A stretch of DNA of 64,000 nucleotides from CAZMGV01 sp964565925 (GCA_964565925.1 CAZMGV010000001.1:434001-498000); one strand, 5' to 3'; shown: positions 17,230 through 27,215, numbered from the stretch's first letter. Numbers and translations: made by a program. Notes: a model not told the origin generated them from the letters alone.

Positions 17230-18412
17230 GAACGAGACCGCCGGGCGGTTCACCGGCCCCCAGTCCGGGCTCGACTGGCGCGTCGTGCTGGACAGTTTCG
17301 AGGACGGCGTGCTGGTGCTCGACGAAAAAGGCGACGTCGAATACATGAACGACGCCGCCGAGAAGCTGCTGGCCACCTCCCGCCACGCGGCCATCGGGCG
17401 CAGCTTCCGGGACGCGACCGGCCAGCAGGCGATCAACGCGATGATCGCCACCTCCCGGGATCAGGGGATGAGTCTCGCCGACCAGAGCGCGATGCTGGAG
17501 TTCCCGCCCGACCGTCCCGGGGTCCGTAACCGGATCCCGGTCACCGTGAAGGTGACACCGCTCAACGACGACGAGGGCAGGCGCCGGGGCACCACCGTCA
17601 CGGTGATCGACCGCACCCGCACCGTGGAACTGGAACGGGATCTGGTCCGCAGCGACCGCCTGGCGTCGATGGGCACCATCGCCGCGGGCCTCGCCCACGA
17701 GATCAAGAACCCGCTGGGCGGAATCGGCGGCGCCGGGCAGCTGCTGCTGCGCGAGCCGACGCTCTCCGAGACGGGCCGCGAAGCGGCGCAGATCATCCGC
17801 CGCGAGGTGGAACGGGTGAACGGCCTGATCGAGCGGCTGCTGCGCTTTGCCAAGCACCAGCCGCTCGAAACCGAAGAACTCAACATCCACCAGCTGATCG
17901 ACGAGACCATCGCTCTGGTGAAGATGGCGAGACCGGGGCAGGAGTTCGTCCGCGAATACGACCCGAGCCTTCCCCCGGTCGCCGGAAACCCCGGCCAGCT
18001 CAAGCAGGTGTTTCTCAACCTGATACAGAACGCCGTGCAGGCCTCCCCCGACGGCCGGAATGTGATCGTCGGCACACGGCTGGTGAACAAGTTCCGGATG
18101 CGGGAGCCGCAGCAGCCGGCCCGCCACTACCGTCGGCTGATCGAGGTGTCCGTCACCGACCGGGGGGCCGGTATCCCGCCCGAGAACTTCGGCCGCCTGT
18201 TTACGCCGTTCTTCACGACCAAACCCGAAGGGACTGGTCTAGGACTTGCAACAGCCCATCAGATCGTCCGGGAGCACGACGGTTTCCTCACCGTAACCTC
18301 GCAACCCGGCGACGGGACGACGTTTTTCGTTCATTTGCCTGAAGCAGGCGCAGCCAGCGGAGCCGGCACAAACAATGGGCAGACCGGCCCGGTAAAGCAG
18401 AAAGGCCCCTGA
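17207..18412 (+). CDS. ntrB: NtrB-like nitrogen-regulation sensor histidine kinase
   Basis: The 401-residue soluble kinase has a PAS domain (about 24-140), a HisKA domain with the phospho-accepting H164 in LAHEIKNPLGGIGGAGQLL, close to the NtrB signature, and an ATP-binding domain with the N box (LNLIQNAVQA), DRGAGIPPE and GTGLGLATA. No membrane segment is present. With the adjacent regulator it should form a two-component pair; in NtrB systems PII protein signals nitrogen status. The start may be TTG at 17207 or ATG at 17213; the former overlaps dusB by 23 bases. Four bases separate it from ntrC. Confidence 0.85.
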   Translation: MPMSRRAKNETAGRFTGPQSGLDWRVVLDSFEDGVLVLDEKGDVEYMNDAAEKLLATSRHAAIGRSFRDATGQQAINAMIATSRDQGMSLADQSAMLEFPPDRPGVRNRIPVTVKVTPLNDDEGRRRGTTVTVIDRTRTVELERDLVRSDRLASMGTIAAGLAHEIKNPLGGIGGAGQLLLREPTLSETGREAAQIIRREVERVNGLIERLLRFAKHQPLETEELNIHQLIDETIALVKMARPGQEFVREYDPSLPPVAGNPGQLKQVFLNLIQNAVQASPDGRNVIVGTRLVNKFRMREPQQPARHYRRLIEVSVTDRGAGIPPENFGRLFTPFFTTKPEGTGLGLATAHQIVREHDGFLTVTSQPGDGTTFFVHLPEAGAASGAGTNNGQTGPVKQKGP

Positions 18413-18416
18413 ATCT

Positions 18417-19862
<1,446 letters not shown>

Positions 19863-19863
19863 G

Positions 19864-20463
19864 TCAGACCAGCGGGCTGACCGGCTCGCCGCGGCGAATA
19901 TTCATGATCAATTCGTGAACCTTGGCGGCGTCGGGGATCGCATAGAAGCCGATAAACCCGCTTGCTGCGCCGTTCGAGAAGAACTCCAAGCCGGAATCTG
20001 CGTACGCCCCCATTCCGATTGGTACTGACGAAAAATGGATGGTGCCGGAGCCATCGCGACCGGTTGAACAGTTCAGCGTGGGCAACGCGTTAATAAATGC
20101 CGCTTGTACATTATGGCCCCGGAAGTCGGAAATGCTCATGACTCTTTGGTCAGTTACGACGTATATGGTCTTTTCTCGACGTAGTTTCTTTACAATGAAT
20201 CGCCCGAAGATGAAGTAAAGACCCATTCCGACGAACGGAATACCGAACAGCACCATAGGGAATGGGGCCTTGGAACTGAATACGGACGTTTCCCAAAAGA
20301 TCGCAAACCCGCCCCACACCAGACTGAAGGGGACTAGAAATGCGTCGCCTGGCGAAAACAATCTGGTAGGGTCAGGGCGACCAATCCAGAGAATTTGTTC
20401 GCCCTTAACCAGTTCACTCTGAAGGTTCTGCTTAAGCTGATGCAGGTCGGTAAATGGGTGCAT
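19864..20463 (-). CDS. Bacterial PH-domain membrane protein
   Basis: This 199-residue protein opens with ELVKGEQILWIGRPDP, a pattern common to bacterial PH (YdbS/YcxB-like) proteins, followed by two hydrophobic helices (about 42-58 and 70-88) and a KTIYVVTDQRVMSI segment that begins the PH-like domain. Its function is unknown. The gene is noticeably richer in A and T than its neighbours, which may indicate acquisition. It converges with ntrC and lies alone, with 28 bases to the OsmC gene. Confidence 0.7.
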   Translation of the reverse strand: MHPFTDLHQLKQNLQSELVKGEQILWIGRPDPTRLFSPGDAFLVPFSLVWGGFAIFWETSVFSSKAPFPMVLFGIPFVGMGLYFIFGRFIVKKLRREKTIYVVTDQRVMSISDFRGHNVQAAFINALPTLNCSTGRDGSGTIHFSSVPIGMGAYADSGLEFFSNGAASGFIGFYAIPDAAKVHELIMNIRRGEPVSPLV

Positions 20464-20491
20464 TTAGAAAATTATTCTAAACGTACACCAA

Positions 20492-20974
20492 TCACTCCGC
20501 CACAATGATCTCCGGCACGTTCTCAATGGGGAAGTTCACGGAGTTGGCGATTATGCAGTGGTGATGGGCCTTCTCGTGAAGCGCCTTCGCCCGGTCCGGG
20601 TCCGTGCCGGGTGCGATTGTCACCTTCGGGTGCAGGACAATCCGGGTGAACCGGAAGATCCCGCCGGTGCTTTCGATCCAGCCCTCGGGCTCGTCTTCAT
20701 AGGCGAGCACCTCCAGGCGGGATTTCGCGCAGACGGCGATGTAGGTCAGGAAGTGGCACGACGTGACCGCCGACATCAGGAAATCTTCCGGATTGTGGAG
20801 CTTCGGATCGCCGATAAACGACGGCGCCGAGCTGGCTGTCACCGGCACCTTGCCGTCGATGTCGATCCGGTGTTCCCGCGAGTAGGTCTCATAGGTGAAC
20901 GGCTGGCCGCTCGTGGCGCCGGTCCAGACCAGCCTGCATCTAAATCCGTGCTTCAGGACAGGTGCGTCAGCCAT
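20492..20974 (-). CDS. OsmC-family peroxiredoxin-like protein
   Basis: The 160-residue protein fits the OsmC/Ohr superfamily. The two redox cysteines are in place, one in SCHFLTYIAVCAK and the other in AHHHCIIANSV. Such proteins reduce organic hydroperoxides in the cytoplasm using thiols. The N-terminal strand region (CRLVWTGA) and the central NPEDFLMSAVTSC helix are typical. It lies 11 bases after ilvN on the same strand, perhaps as a read-through gene. Confidence 0.88.
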   Translation of the reverse strand: MADAPVLKHGFRCRLVWTGATSGQPFTYETYSREHRIDIDGKVPVTASSAPSFIGDPKLHNPEDFLMSAVTSCHFLTYIAVCAKSRLEVLAYEDEPEGWIESTGGIFRFTRIVLHPKVTIAPGTDPDRAKALHEKAHHHCIIANSVNFPIENVPEIIVAE

Positions 20975-20985
20975 TGTAATCTCCT

Positions 20986-21534
20986 TCAGGCCGCTTCGCC
21001 CTCGGCGTCCGCCTCTTTGAGCCGGCGGCGCATCTCGGTCGAAGGGCCCGCTCCGCGGGCTACTGCTACCTTACCCGTCCGGACGATTTCACGCACGCCG
21101 AAAGGGCGCAACAGATTAATGACCGCGTCGATCTTCTCTTCGACGCCGGTGAACTCGAACGTGTAGGACGTGGGCGACACGTCCACGACCTTGCCGCGGA
21201 AGATATCCCCGATCCGCAGCACTTCGGCCCGGCCTTCGCCCTCCGCATGGACCTTGATGAGCGCCATCTCGCGCTCCACATGGTCCAGTTCCGTAAGGTC
21301 CACCACCTTGATCACGCTGATCAGCTTGTTGAGCTGCTTGGTGATCTGCTCGATGATCTTTTCTTCGCCCCGCGTGACGATGGTCATGCGGGAGACCTTG
21401 GGGTCCAGCGTCTCGGCGACGGTGAGGCTCTCGATGTTGTAGCCGCGGGCCGAGAACAGCCCCGCCACGCGCGAGAGGACGCCGAATTCGTTCTGCACCA
21501 GCACGGCAAGCGTGTGTTTCATCTGGGTAGTCAT
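20986..21534 (-). CDS. ilvN: Acetolactate synthase small (regulatory) subunit
   Basis: The 182-residue regulatory subunit has an N-terminal ACT domain (HTLAVLVQNEFGVLSRVAGLFSARGYN, then SLTVAE and MTIVTRG) that binds valine for feedback control, and a second half containing the EMALIKVHA segment and FEFTGVEEKIDAVINLLRPFG. Its size is that of the longer IlvH/IlvN form. It follows ilvB after 32 bases. ilvC, which often comes next, is not here. Confidence 0.94.
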   Translation of the reverse strand: MTTQMKHTLAVLVQNEFGVLSRVAGLFSARGYNIESLTVAETLDPKVSRMTIVTRGEEKIIEQITKQLNKLISVIKVVDLTELDHVEREMALIKVHAEGEGRAEVLRIGDIFRGKVVDVSPTSYTFEFTGVEEKIDAVINLLRPFGVREIVRTGKVAVARGAGPSTEMRRRLKEADAEGEAA

Positions 21535-21566
21535 GTCTGTCTTTCCTTCTACTGCTCAGGCCTGAT

Positions 21567-23345
21567 TCAGGACAGCGACGCCGAGTTGGGGTCGTCGGTC
21601 ACCTTGGTCTTCTTGTAGACCTCGTCGGCCACGATCGGGTTGGCGATGCTCCCGCCGGCGGGGATCATCGGGAAGACGCTTTCCTTGGGGTCCACGCGGA
21701 TATCCACCAGCGCGGGCTTGGAGGACGACAGCGCCTCGTCGATCACGCCGGGCAGCTTCGACTTCTCCGACACGCGGAATCCGGCCGACGACATCGAATC
21801 GGCGAGCTTCACCCAGTCGGGCTGGAGCGGGATGTGCACGGCCGTATAGCGGTCGTCGTAGAACATCTCCTGCCACTGGCGGACCATGCCCAGGTACACG
21901 TTATTGATGATGAACACCTTGACCGGCAGCTTGTGCTCGGCGGCGACGATCAGTTCCTGGATGCACATCTGCACCGAGGCGTCGCCCACGATGGCGACCA
22001 CGAGGTCCTTGGGATTTCCGAACTGCGCGCCGATGGCGGCCGGCAGGCCGAAGCCCATCGTGCCGAGGCCGCCCGAGGTGACCCACTTGAAGGGCTTGTC
22101 GAACGGGAAATACTGCGCGGCCCACATCTGGTGCTGGCCCACGTCGGTCGTGACGATCGGCGACCGGGCGCGGGTTTTCCGGTAAATCTCCTGGATCGCC
22201 CACTGCGGCTTGATCACTTCGCCCGGGCTGCCGGGTTCCCAGCCGTTGTAGTAGAGCGGGTGCTGGCGCTCCCAGTCGGCGATCTGCGCGTGCCAGGGCG
22301 CCATCGAGCGGCGGAACTTCGCCAGTTCCGCCTCGGGCGGGAGGCATTCCAGCATCTTGCGGGCGACTTTCCTGGCGTCACCCACGATCGGGATATCCAC
22401 TTCGATGTTTTTCGAGATCGACGAGGGGTCGATGTCCACATGAATCTTCTTCGCCCCGCGGCAGAACTCGTCCAGCTTGCCGGTCACGCGGTCGTCGAAC
22501 CGCGCGCCGATGGCGATCAGCACGTCCGAGTTGGTCATGGCGAGATTCGCCCGGTACGTGCCGTGCATGCCGAGCATGTCGAGCGACAGCGGGTCGCTCA
22601 TGGGGAACGCACCCAGTCCCATCAGCGTCTGCGTCACCGGGATGCCGAGCCTGCGGGCCAGCTCCGTCACTTCGTCGTGCGCGTGCGACCAGATGCAGCC
22701 GCCGCCCAGGTACAGCACCGGACGCTTGGCGGTCATGATCAGGTCGACCGCCTTCTTGATCTGCTTCATGTGCCCTTCGGTGGACGGCCGGTACGACGGG
22801 ATGTCGATCTTCTCGGGCCACACGAACTTGCACTTCTGCGCGGTCACGTCCTTGGGGATGTCCACCAGCACGGGGCCGGGCCGCCCGCTTGTGGCGATGT
22901 AGTGGGCCTCGGCCATCACGCGTGCCAGGTCCCGCACGTCCTTCACGAGGAAGTTGTGCTTGGTGCACGGGCGGGTGATTCCGACCACGTCGGCTTCCTG
23001 GAAAGCGTCGTTGCCGATCAGGTGCGTGGGCACCTGCCCGGTGATGACGACCATGGGGATCGAATCCATATACGCCGTCGCGATGCCGGTGACGCCGTTC
23101 GTGGCGCCCGGGCCGGAAGTGAGCAGCGCGAATCCGCACTTGCCGGTCGACCGGGCGAAACCGTCCGCCATGTGGACGGCACCCTGCTCGTGCCGCACGA
23201 GGATGTGCTTGATCGACCCGTCCTTCTCGGCGAAGTGGAGCGCGTCGTAGATATGAAGAACCGCACCGCCCGGATAACCGAACAGGGCCTCCACCTTCAG
23301 CTTTTTGAGGGATTCAACGAAGATCTGTGCGCCTGTGAGTTCCAC
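21567..23345 (-). CDS. ilvB: Acetolactate synthase large (catalytic) subunit
   Basis: This 592-residue ThDP enzyme condenses two pyruvates, or pyruvate with 2-oxobutyrate, in branched-chain amino acid synthesis. It shows the catalytic glutamate region LFGYPGGAVLHIYDAL, then RHEQGAVHMADGFAR, GPGATN and the cofactor motif GDASVQM...NN; the usual GDG is GDA here. The chosen start is GTG at 23345, preceded by GGAGGT at the right distance. The frame stays open to 23453, but that leader lacks family similarity. About 260 bases upstream hold no gene and no recognised leader or riboswitch. Confidence 0.94.
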   Translation of the reverse strand: MELTGAQIFVESLKKLKVEALFGYPGGAVLHIYDALHFAEKDGSIKHILVRHEQGAVHMADGFARSTGKCGFALLTSGPGATNGVTGIATAYMDSIPMVVITGQVPTHLIGNDAFQEADVVGITRPCTKHNFLVKDVRDLARVMAEAHYIATSGRPGPVLVDIPKDVTAQKCKFVWPEKIDIPSYRPSTEGHMKQIKKAVDLIMTAKRPVLYLGGGCIWSHAHDEVTELARRLGIPVTQTLMGLGAFPMSDPLSLDMLGMHGTYRANLAMTNSDVLIAIGARFDDRVTGKLDEFCRGAKKIHVDIDPSSISKNIEVDIPIVGDARKVARKMLECLPPEAELAKFRRSMAPWHAQIADWERQHPLYYNGWEPGSPGEVIKPQWAIQEIYRKTRARSPIVTTDVGQHQMWAAQYFPFDKPFKWVTSGGLGTMGFGLPAAIGAQFGNPKDLVVAIVGDASVQMCIQELIVAAEHKLPVKVFIINNVYLGMVRQWQEMFYDDRYTAVHIPLQPDWVKLADSMSSAGFRVSEKSKLPGVIDEALSSSKPALVDIRVDPKESVFPMIPAGGSIANPIVADEVYKKTKVTDDPNSASLS

Positions 23346-23604
23346 AGCAGCACCTCCATGAGTGCACACGCGCCGGGGTCCGCCGGTCACGGGCTTCAAG
23401 GTGTAACGAACCGGGTTTAAATCCCGGCCGGCTGTTCCGTCCGCTCCCCTCATTGTTCCGGCCGCCTGTAGGTAGGCACCGGGACCTTCGGGTAGTTGTC
23501 GGCGGACGGCCGCCGAATCGCCTGCGTGACGGACGGGGATGTGGCCCGCACTTCACGCGACAAAGGCAATTATGGGGAGGGCTGTGGATAAGTCAAATTC
23601 GGAC

Positions 23605-23964
23605 TTATTGAAGCGCGTTCTCGAGATCGAGGACGTAACGGAGGCCGTTGTCGACTTCGTTCATAATATCGGCATGCAGCGTTCCGACCAGATCCCTGAA
23701 CTGGGAGTTATCCATCGCCAATATCTGCGTCACATTGGCGACCGAATCCTTCGGAAGACCGCTGTCTTTCTTGCGGACAAGCACGTTCCCGGGAATTTCC
23801 GCCAGACTGAGATTGGTGGTCAGAATGATCCCGATAGTGGTTCGCAATCCCATCCGGTTCAGCTCATCCGCCTGTACGACCAGAACCGGACGGGTGTACC
23901 CGGGCTCGGAGCCGATCGGCGGAGGCAGGTCGGCCCACCATACCTGGCCACGAACGATCACCAC
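23605..23964 (-). CDS. mazF: MazF/PemK-family endoribonuclease toxin
   Basis: The 119-residue protein has the MazF/PemK fold signatures: RGQVWWADLPPPIGSEPGYTRPVLVVQAD at the start, the central TTIGIILTTNL strand, and NVTQILAMDNSQF near the end. It should cut mRNA at short sequences when freed from its antitoxin. Its start overlaps the end of the antitoxin gene by seven bases, giving coupled translation. The antitoxin is ribbon-helix-helix type rather than the classic AbrB-like MazE. It is downstream of, and in the same direction as, the small operator described at 24202. Confidence 0.88.
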   Translation of the reverse strand: MVIVRGQVWWADLPPPIGSEPGYTRPVLVVQADELNRMGLRTTIGIILTTNLSLAEIPGNVLVRKKDSGLPKDSVANVTQILAMDNSQFRDLVGTLHADIMNEVDNGLRYVLDLENALQ

Positions 23965-24203
23965 TCATTCCTCTTGAAAGTTTCGCGGGTCGCCGCAGCG
24001 ACGAATGGATCGAGGCCCTTATCCGCCTCGTCCATCTTCGCGTAAACCTCTTTGAGCTTCCTCGCCATCTCCGCATGCTTGAGGTCGCGCAGATACTTCT
24101 CGACAGCTTTCGAGACGAACGCGCTGCGGTTCAGGCCCTCCTTGCGGGCCTGTTTCTCCATCTTGCCAAAGGTTTCGCCGGGTATAGAGACAGCTACTTT
24201 CAT
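23958..24203 (-). CDS. Ribbon-helix-helix antitoxin of the MazF module
   Basis: The 81-residue protein begins MKVAVSIPGETFGKMEKQA, a ribbon-helix-helix (CopG-like) beta strand and first helix, and continues NRSAFVSKAVEKYL, the second helix. The acidic, disordered C-terminal part (about 50-81, DEADKGLDPFVAAATRE) would wrap the toxin. It should bind the repeated GTATGAC sites at its own start and repress the operon. The stop overlaps the toxin start by seven bases. The start ATG is at 24203 with a GGTATGA-rich upstream. Confidence 0.85.
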   Translation of the reverse strand: MKVAVSIPGETFGKMEKQARKEGLNRSAFVSKAVEKYLRDLKHAEMARKLKEVYAKMDEADKGLDPFVAAATRETFKRNEW

Positions 24204-24273
24204 ACCGGGAGTATGACCCGGGTATGACCATCGGTCAACCGGTAGTCATACCCGGGTACTACCGGAGTATGAC
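24202..24273. promoter_or_regulatory. Operator array of the toxin-antitoxin promoter
   Basis: GTATGAC occurs at 24211-24217, 24222-24228 and 24267-24273, and in reverse (GTCATAC) at 24245-24251. The 13-mer ACCCGGGTATGAC at 24216-24228 and its reverse complement at 24245-24257 form an inverted repeat with a 16-base spacer. Dense, symmetric half-sites overlapping a ribbon-helix-helix antitoxin start are the usual autorepression signature. Confidence 0.75.
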
Positions 24274-24282
24274 CGAGGCGGG

Positions 24283-24438
24283 CTAACTGACGACCCGCAG
24301 AAACCGCGCCCGGAAAGGCTCCCCGTCGCGGGTCATGGCGAGCAGAAAGCCGATAACCGACTCGCACGCCAGCCGGTCGGCGGCGAGTCGGGCCCACTTG
24401 AGCTTCTGGGCCTTCTTCTGTTCGTCCATCGGGAACAT
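24283..24438 (-). CDS. Small protein of 51 residues, unknown
   Basis: This short frame encodes a 51-residue protein starting MFPMDEQKKAQKLKWARLAADR and ending LRVVS. It is lysine-rich early, then amphipathic, and has no known motif. A second ATG lies at residue 4. It sits directly upstream of the operator array of the toxin module on the same strand and shares the GC bias of the region. It could be a real small protein or only a chance open frame; conservation would decide. Confidence 0.35.
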   Translation of the reverse strand: MFPMDEQKKAQKLKWARLAADRLACESVIGFLLAMTRDGEPFRARFLRVVS

Positions 24439-24505
24439 GGGGGCAGTTTACCCCGGACCGATCGGGACCCAAAGCGGATTAACGTGACAGATCGGGGATA
24501 GCGGG

Positions 24506-24823
24506 TCAGACGAGTTTAACGGGCTGACCGAGCTTTTTAGACAGCAGGGCTTCCAGGTCGCTCACGAGGTCGCTCCCGCGCTTGTCGCAGAGCCAGCGGC
24601 CGTTCTTCTCGCTGTAGTGCCAGCCGCCGTTGGGTTCGGCGAGCCAGATCTGCGAGACCGCCCGCTGGCGGGAGAGAATGAACTTGGTGCCGTCTTCCAT
24701 TTCGAGGGCGAGTTTGCCGTCGCCGGCGTTGAGGTCGATATCCTCGCGGCCAAGACGGTCGACCCGGTCTTCCATCTTGTGGAAGAAGTCGTCGCAGGCG
24801 ATCAGGAATTCGGACTCGTTCAT
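24506..24823 (-). CDS. cyaY: Iron donor protein CyaY (frataxin family)
   Basis: The 105-residue protein matches bacterial frataxin, which regulates iron-sulfur assembly by IscS and binds iron at an acidic ridge. The N-terminal helix has ACDDFFHKMEDRVDRLG with acidic residues, followed by the beta sheet, with DIDLNAGDGKLALEMEDGTKF, IWLAEPNGGWHY and WLCDKRGSDLVSDLEALLSKKLGQPV at the end. The start ATG overlaps the stop of the upstream TPR gene by one base (TGATG). A longer frame extends upstream but covers the TPR gene in another phase and is rejected. Confidence 0.85.
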   Translation of the reverse strand: MNESEFLIACDDFFHKMEDRVDRLGREDIDLNAGDGKLALEMEDGTKFILSRQRAVSQIWLAEPNGGWHYSEKNGRWLCDKRGSDLVSDLEALLSKKLGQPVKLV

Positions 24824-26079
24824 CAGGTGCTGCGGATTTCTTTCTCGGCGTTCGTGATCCGGCTGATGAGGTCCGGGTTGTGGGCGTTCTTGCGGGCCTG
24901 CTTGAGCGCCCTGAGCGCGCGGCGCTTGTGGCCGAGCGCCTTCTGGACCAGCGCGCGGTAGTAGAACAGCTCGGCGGTCACCGGTGCGAGCGGCGACATC
25001 TTGTTCACCGGCAGGAGGTTCCGCAGCCCTTCCTCGATATTGCGGTCCGCTTCGTCGATGCGGCCTTCCCTGAAGAAGACGGCGCCCAGATAGCCCCGCA
25101 GCAGGCCCATGCTGCGGCTGGAACCGGCGCGCCCGAGCGCTTCCTTGAGCAGTTCCTCGGCGCGGTCGAAATCGCGGCCGGCCTCCAGATACAGGAGCGC
25201 CAGTTCCGCACGGAGCATCGACGAGGTGGGGTCGATCTCCAGCGCCTTTTTGTAGTTCAGTTCGGCGTCGGCGTACTCTTTCAGCGCACGCAGCACGGTC
25301 GCCCGGCGGTACGACAGAAACGGCTCCGGAAGCCGCGTCGCCTCGGCGCGGCTGATCTCTTCCATAGCACGGGAGCGGTCGCCGTCCATCGCATAAAGAA
25401 TCGCGAGTTCGCCGTGGTAGTAGCCCTCCGGCAGCACACGCTTGAGAAACACCGAGCGGGCCCGGGTTTTCTCCAGCATCTCGGCCGCCTTGCGGTACTG
25501 GGCCAGGTGGCGAAGCCGCTGCCACTCGGCGAGCGGGGCCAGGGGGCCCTTGCGGGCGGACCGTACCAGCGCGAACTGGACGATCATCAGCATGATGGCG
25601 ATGGAAAAGAGCGTCATCTGGTCCGGCGGCTTGAGATCGATGAACTCAAGGCCGGCCGCCAGCAGCACGATGATAATTCCGAAGATCGCCGCACGGACCG
25701 CCAGGAACCAGAAGGCGTTGCGGCGCAGCCCCTCCATGACCGCGCGGATCTCGGTGCTTTCGGAGGCCGTGCCGTTGAACCCGCCTTCGAGGTCGAGCCC
25801 CGGCGCCGGATTGTCGGGCCCTTCGACCCGGTCGACTTCGCCGCGGGCGGGACGCGTGGGTTCGCCGCGGGCGAGTTCGCCGCGCGCGAGGTTCGCCGCC
25901 TCCACCGGAACCGGCACGAACTTCACCGGTTCCTTCTCGGGTTTCACTTCGGCGACCGTGATGGAGGTAAAACCGCGCGCTTCGAGCGTGCGGCGCACTT
26001 CCTCCGCGCTGTCGGCGACCATGCGGCCATCGTAGGGATGGTCACGGGTGTCTTTTGCTTTGAAATCGTATTGAGGCAT
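24823..26079 (-). CDS. TPR-repeat membrane protein
   Basis: In this 418-residue protein, an N-terminal charged segment and a short disordered, proline- and glutamate-rich stretch (about 55-120) are followed by two membrane helices (about 139-165 and 170-192) and then a C-terminal TPR array (about 195-400) with repeats such as EYADAELNYKKALEIDPTSS and DFDRAEELLKEALGRAGSS. It likely acts as a membrane-anchored scaffold. The first 15 residues, MPQYDFKAKDTRDHP, resemble the N-terminus of GspF-like proteins but no more of that family follows. It is cotranscribed with cyaY, whose start overlaps its stop. A palindrome lies 40 bases upstream. Confidence 0.72.
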   Translation of the reverse strand: MPQYDFKAKDTRDHPYDGRMVADSAEEVRRTLEARGFTSITVAEVKPEKEPVKFVPVPVEAANLARGELARGEPTRPARGEVDRVEGPDNPAPGLDLEGGFNGTASESTEIRAVMEGLRRNAFWFLAVRAAIFGIIIVLLAAGLEFIDLKPPDQMTLFSIAIMLMIVQFALVRSARKGPLAPLAEWQRLRHLAQYRKAAEMLEKTRARSVFLKRVLPEGYYHGELAILYAMDGDRSRAMEEISRAEATRLPEPFLSYRRATVLRALKEYADAELNYKKALEIDPTSSMLRAELALLYLEAGRDFDRAEELLKEALGRAGSSRSMGLLRGYLGAVFFREGRIDEADRNIEEGLRNLLPVNKMSPLAPVTAELFYYRALVQKALGHKRRALRALKQARKNAHNPDLISRITNAEKEIRST

Positions 26080-26109
26080 CTTCAGGTTCAGTTTCCCGCG
26101 AAAACCTTC

Positions 26110-26129
26110 AGGTCAGGATGACCCAGGTC
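26110..26129. promoter_or_regulatory. Overlapping GGTCA/TGACC half-sites upstream of the TPR gene
   Basis: GGTCA (26110-26114), TGACC (26118-26122) and GGTCA (26125-26129) make two overlapping inverted pairs; the last two form TGACCCAGGTCA, also seen upstream of the desaturase gene (11722-11733, opposite strand). It lies about 40 bases before the TPR start. No regulator is assigned. Confidence 0.4.
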
Positions 26130-26247
26130 ACGCGGACAGCACTGTAATGTCGCCACTTTTTAACGTTCTGACAAGGGGCAGCCAGATGATGCCCGCAGGC
26201 CATAAAGCAGACAGGAGAACAGGCCAGAGAACGCGATAATGCCGCGT

Positions 26248-27066
26248 TCAGGGCATGAAACGCTTGTAATTCTTAGCCAGCAGTTCGCTGGTGAGCACCG
26301 GGAACGCGCGCTTGAGATAGTCCGTAATGTAGGTCTCCCGGGCGACCAGCACCCGGGCCTCGTTCTTTTCGATCCCCCGGATGATCGCCTGGGCGACGGA
26401 CGATGGCGGCAGCGTCTTCTTTTCGAAGAACTTCACCGCCTTGGCCTTCTGCTTGTCGCCGGTCGCGTGGGTGAACCGGGCGCTTTTCACGATATTGGTG
26501 TTGATCCCGCCTGGATGCACCGACGTCACGCCGATATTGAAGTCCGACAGCTCGGCGCGGATCGACTCGCTGAAGCCGCGCACGGCGAACTTGGTGGCGC
26601 AATAAGACGCCTGGGTCGGCAGGCCGATCAACCCGAACATGCTCGAGATGTTGACGATGTGGCCCTCGCCCGCCTGCTTTAAGTACGGCAGGAAGAACTT
26701 GCTCCCGTAGACGACGCCCCAGAAGTTAATGCCGACGATCCACTCGAAATCCTCGATGGAGTGCTCGTCCAGCGGCGCCGTCACCGACACGCCCGCGTTG
26801 TTCACGACGATGTTCACCTTGCCGTGGGACTTCGCCACTTCGTCGGCGAACGCCAGCATGAGGTCCTTCTTCGAGACGTCCACGACATGACGGGTCACCT
26901 TGACGCCGAACGCGGCCGCCTGCTTGCCGGTTTCGGCAAGGCCCGCCTCGTTCACGTCCGCGATGGCCAGATGCGCGCCGCGCTTGGCGAGCTCCAGCGA
27001 GGTCGCCCGCCCGATACCGCTGCCCGCGCCCGTCACTACCGCCACACGTCCCCGGAAATCCTTCAT
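26248..27066 (-). CDS. Short-chain dehydrogenase/reductase
   Basis: This 272-residue classical SDR has the cofactor motif VVTGAGSGIGRA, NNAGV, the catalytic serine region HIVNISSMFG and the YCATK catalytic tyrosine and lysine. The start is taken as ATG at 27066 (MKDFRG), since the longer frame adds an implausible leader. The C-terminus is long and basic (residues 220-272), as in membrane-associated or lipid-acting SDRs; the substrate cannot be told. It is divergent from the ECF41-type sigma gene, a linkage known for that sigma group, suggesting a shared regulatory target. Confidence 0.86.
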   Translation of the reverse strand: MKDFRGRVAVVTGAGSGIGRATSLELAKRGAHLAIADVNEAGLAETGKQAAAFGVKVTRHVVDVSKKDLMLAFADEVAKSHGKVNIVVNNAGVSVTAPLDEHSIEDFEWIVGINFWGVVYGSKFFLPYLKQAGEGHIVNISSMFGLIGLPTQASYCATKFAVRGFSESIRAELSDFNIGVTSVHPGGINTNIVKSARFTHATGDKQKAKAVKFFEKKTLPPSSVAQAIIRGIEKNEARVLVARETYITDYLKRAFPVLTSELLAKNYKRFMP

Positions 27067-27181
27067 CGTCAGTCCCTTTCGCATTCCCGGTGGCGGCACT
27101 CCGCACCGGAAGGCGGAGTATTCCACGTCTTAAGGAAAGAGCAAAAACAGGGGGTTCACATAGGGTGACCATGCGAGCCTG

Positions 27182-27215
27182 GCGGTAGGGGCGCTGCTTG
27201 CTGCGCCTCTACCGC
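27182..27215. repeat. Imperfect inverted repeat between the SDR and sigma genes
   Basis: GCGGTAGGGGCGC (27182-27194) and GCGCCTCTACCGC (27203-27215) are complementary with one mismatch and an 8-base loop. It lies in the 228-base divergent promoter region and may be a dispersed repeat or a regulatory hairpin. Confidence 0.5.

Noticed and set aside
23346..23453. Extended N-terminus of IlvB up to an ATG at 23453
   Set aside because: A GTG with a strong GGAGGT site lies at the family start; the extension is not similar to acetolactate synthases.
24823..25525. Upstream extension of the cyaY reading frame across the TPR gene
   Set aside because: The extension is arginine- and proline-rich without motifs, and the TPR gene in another frame explains the region.
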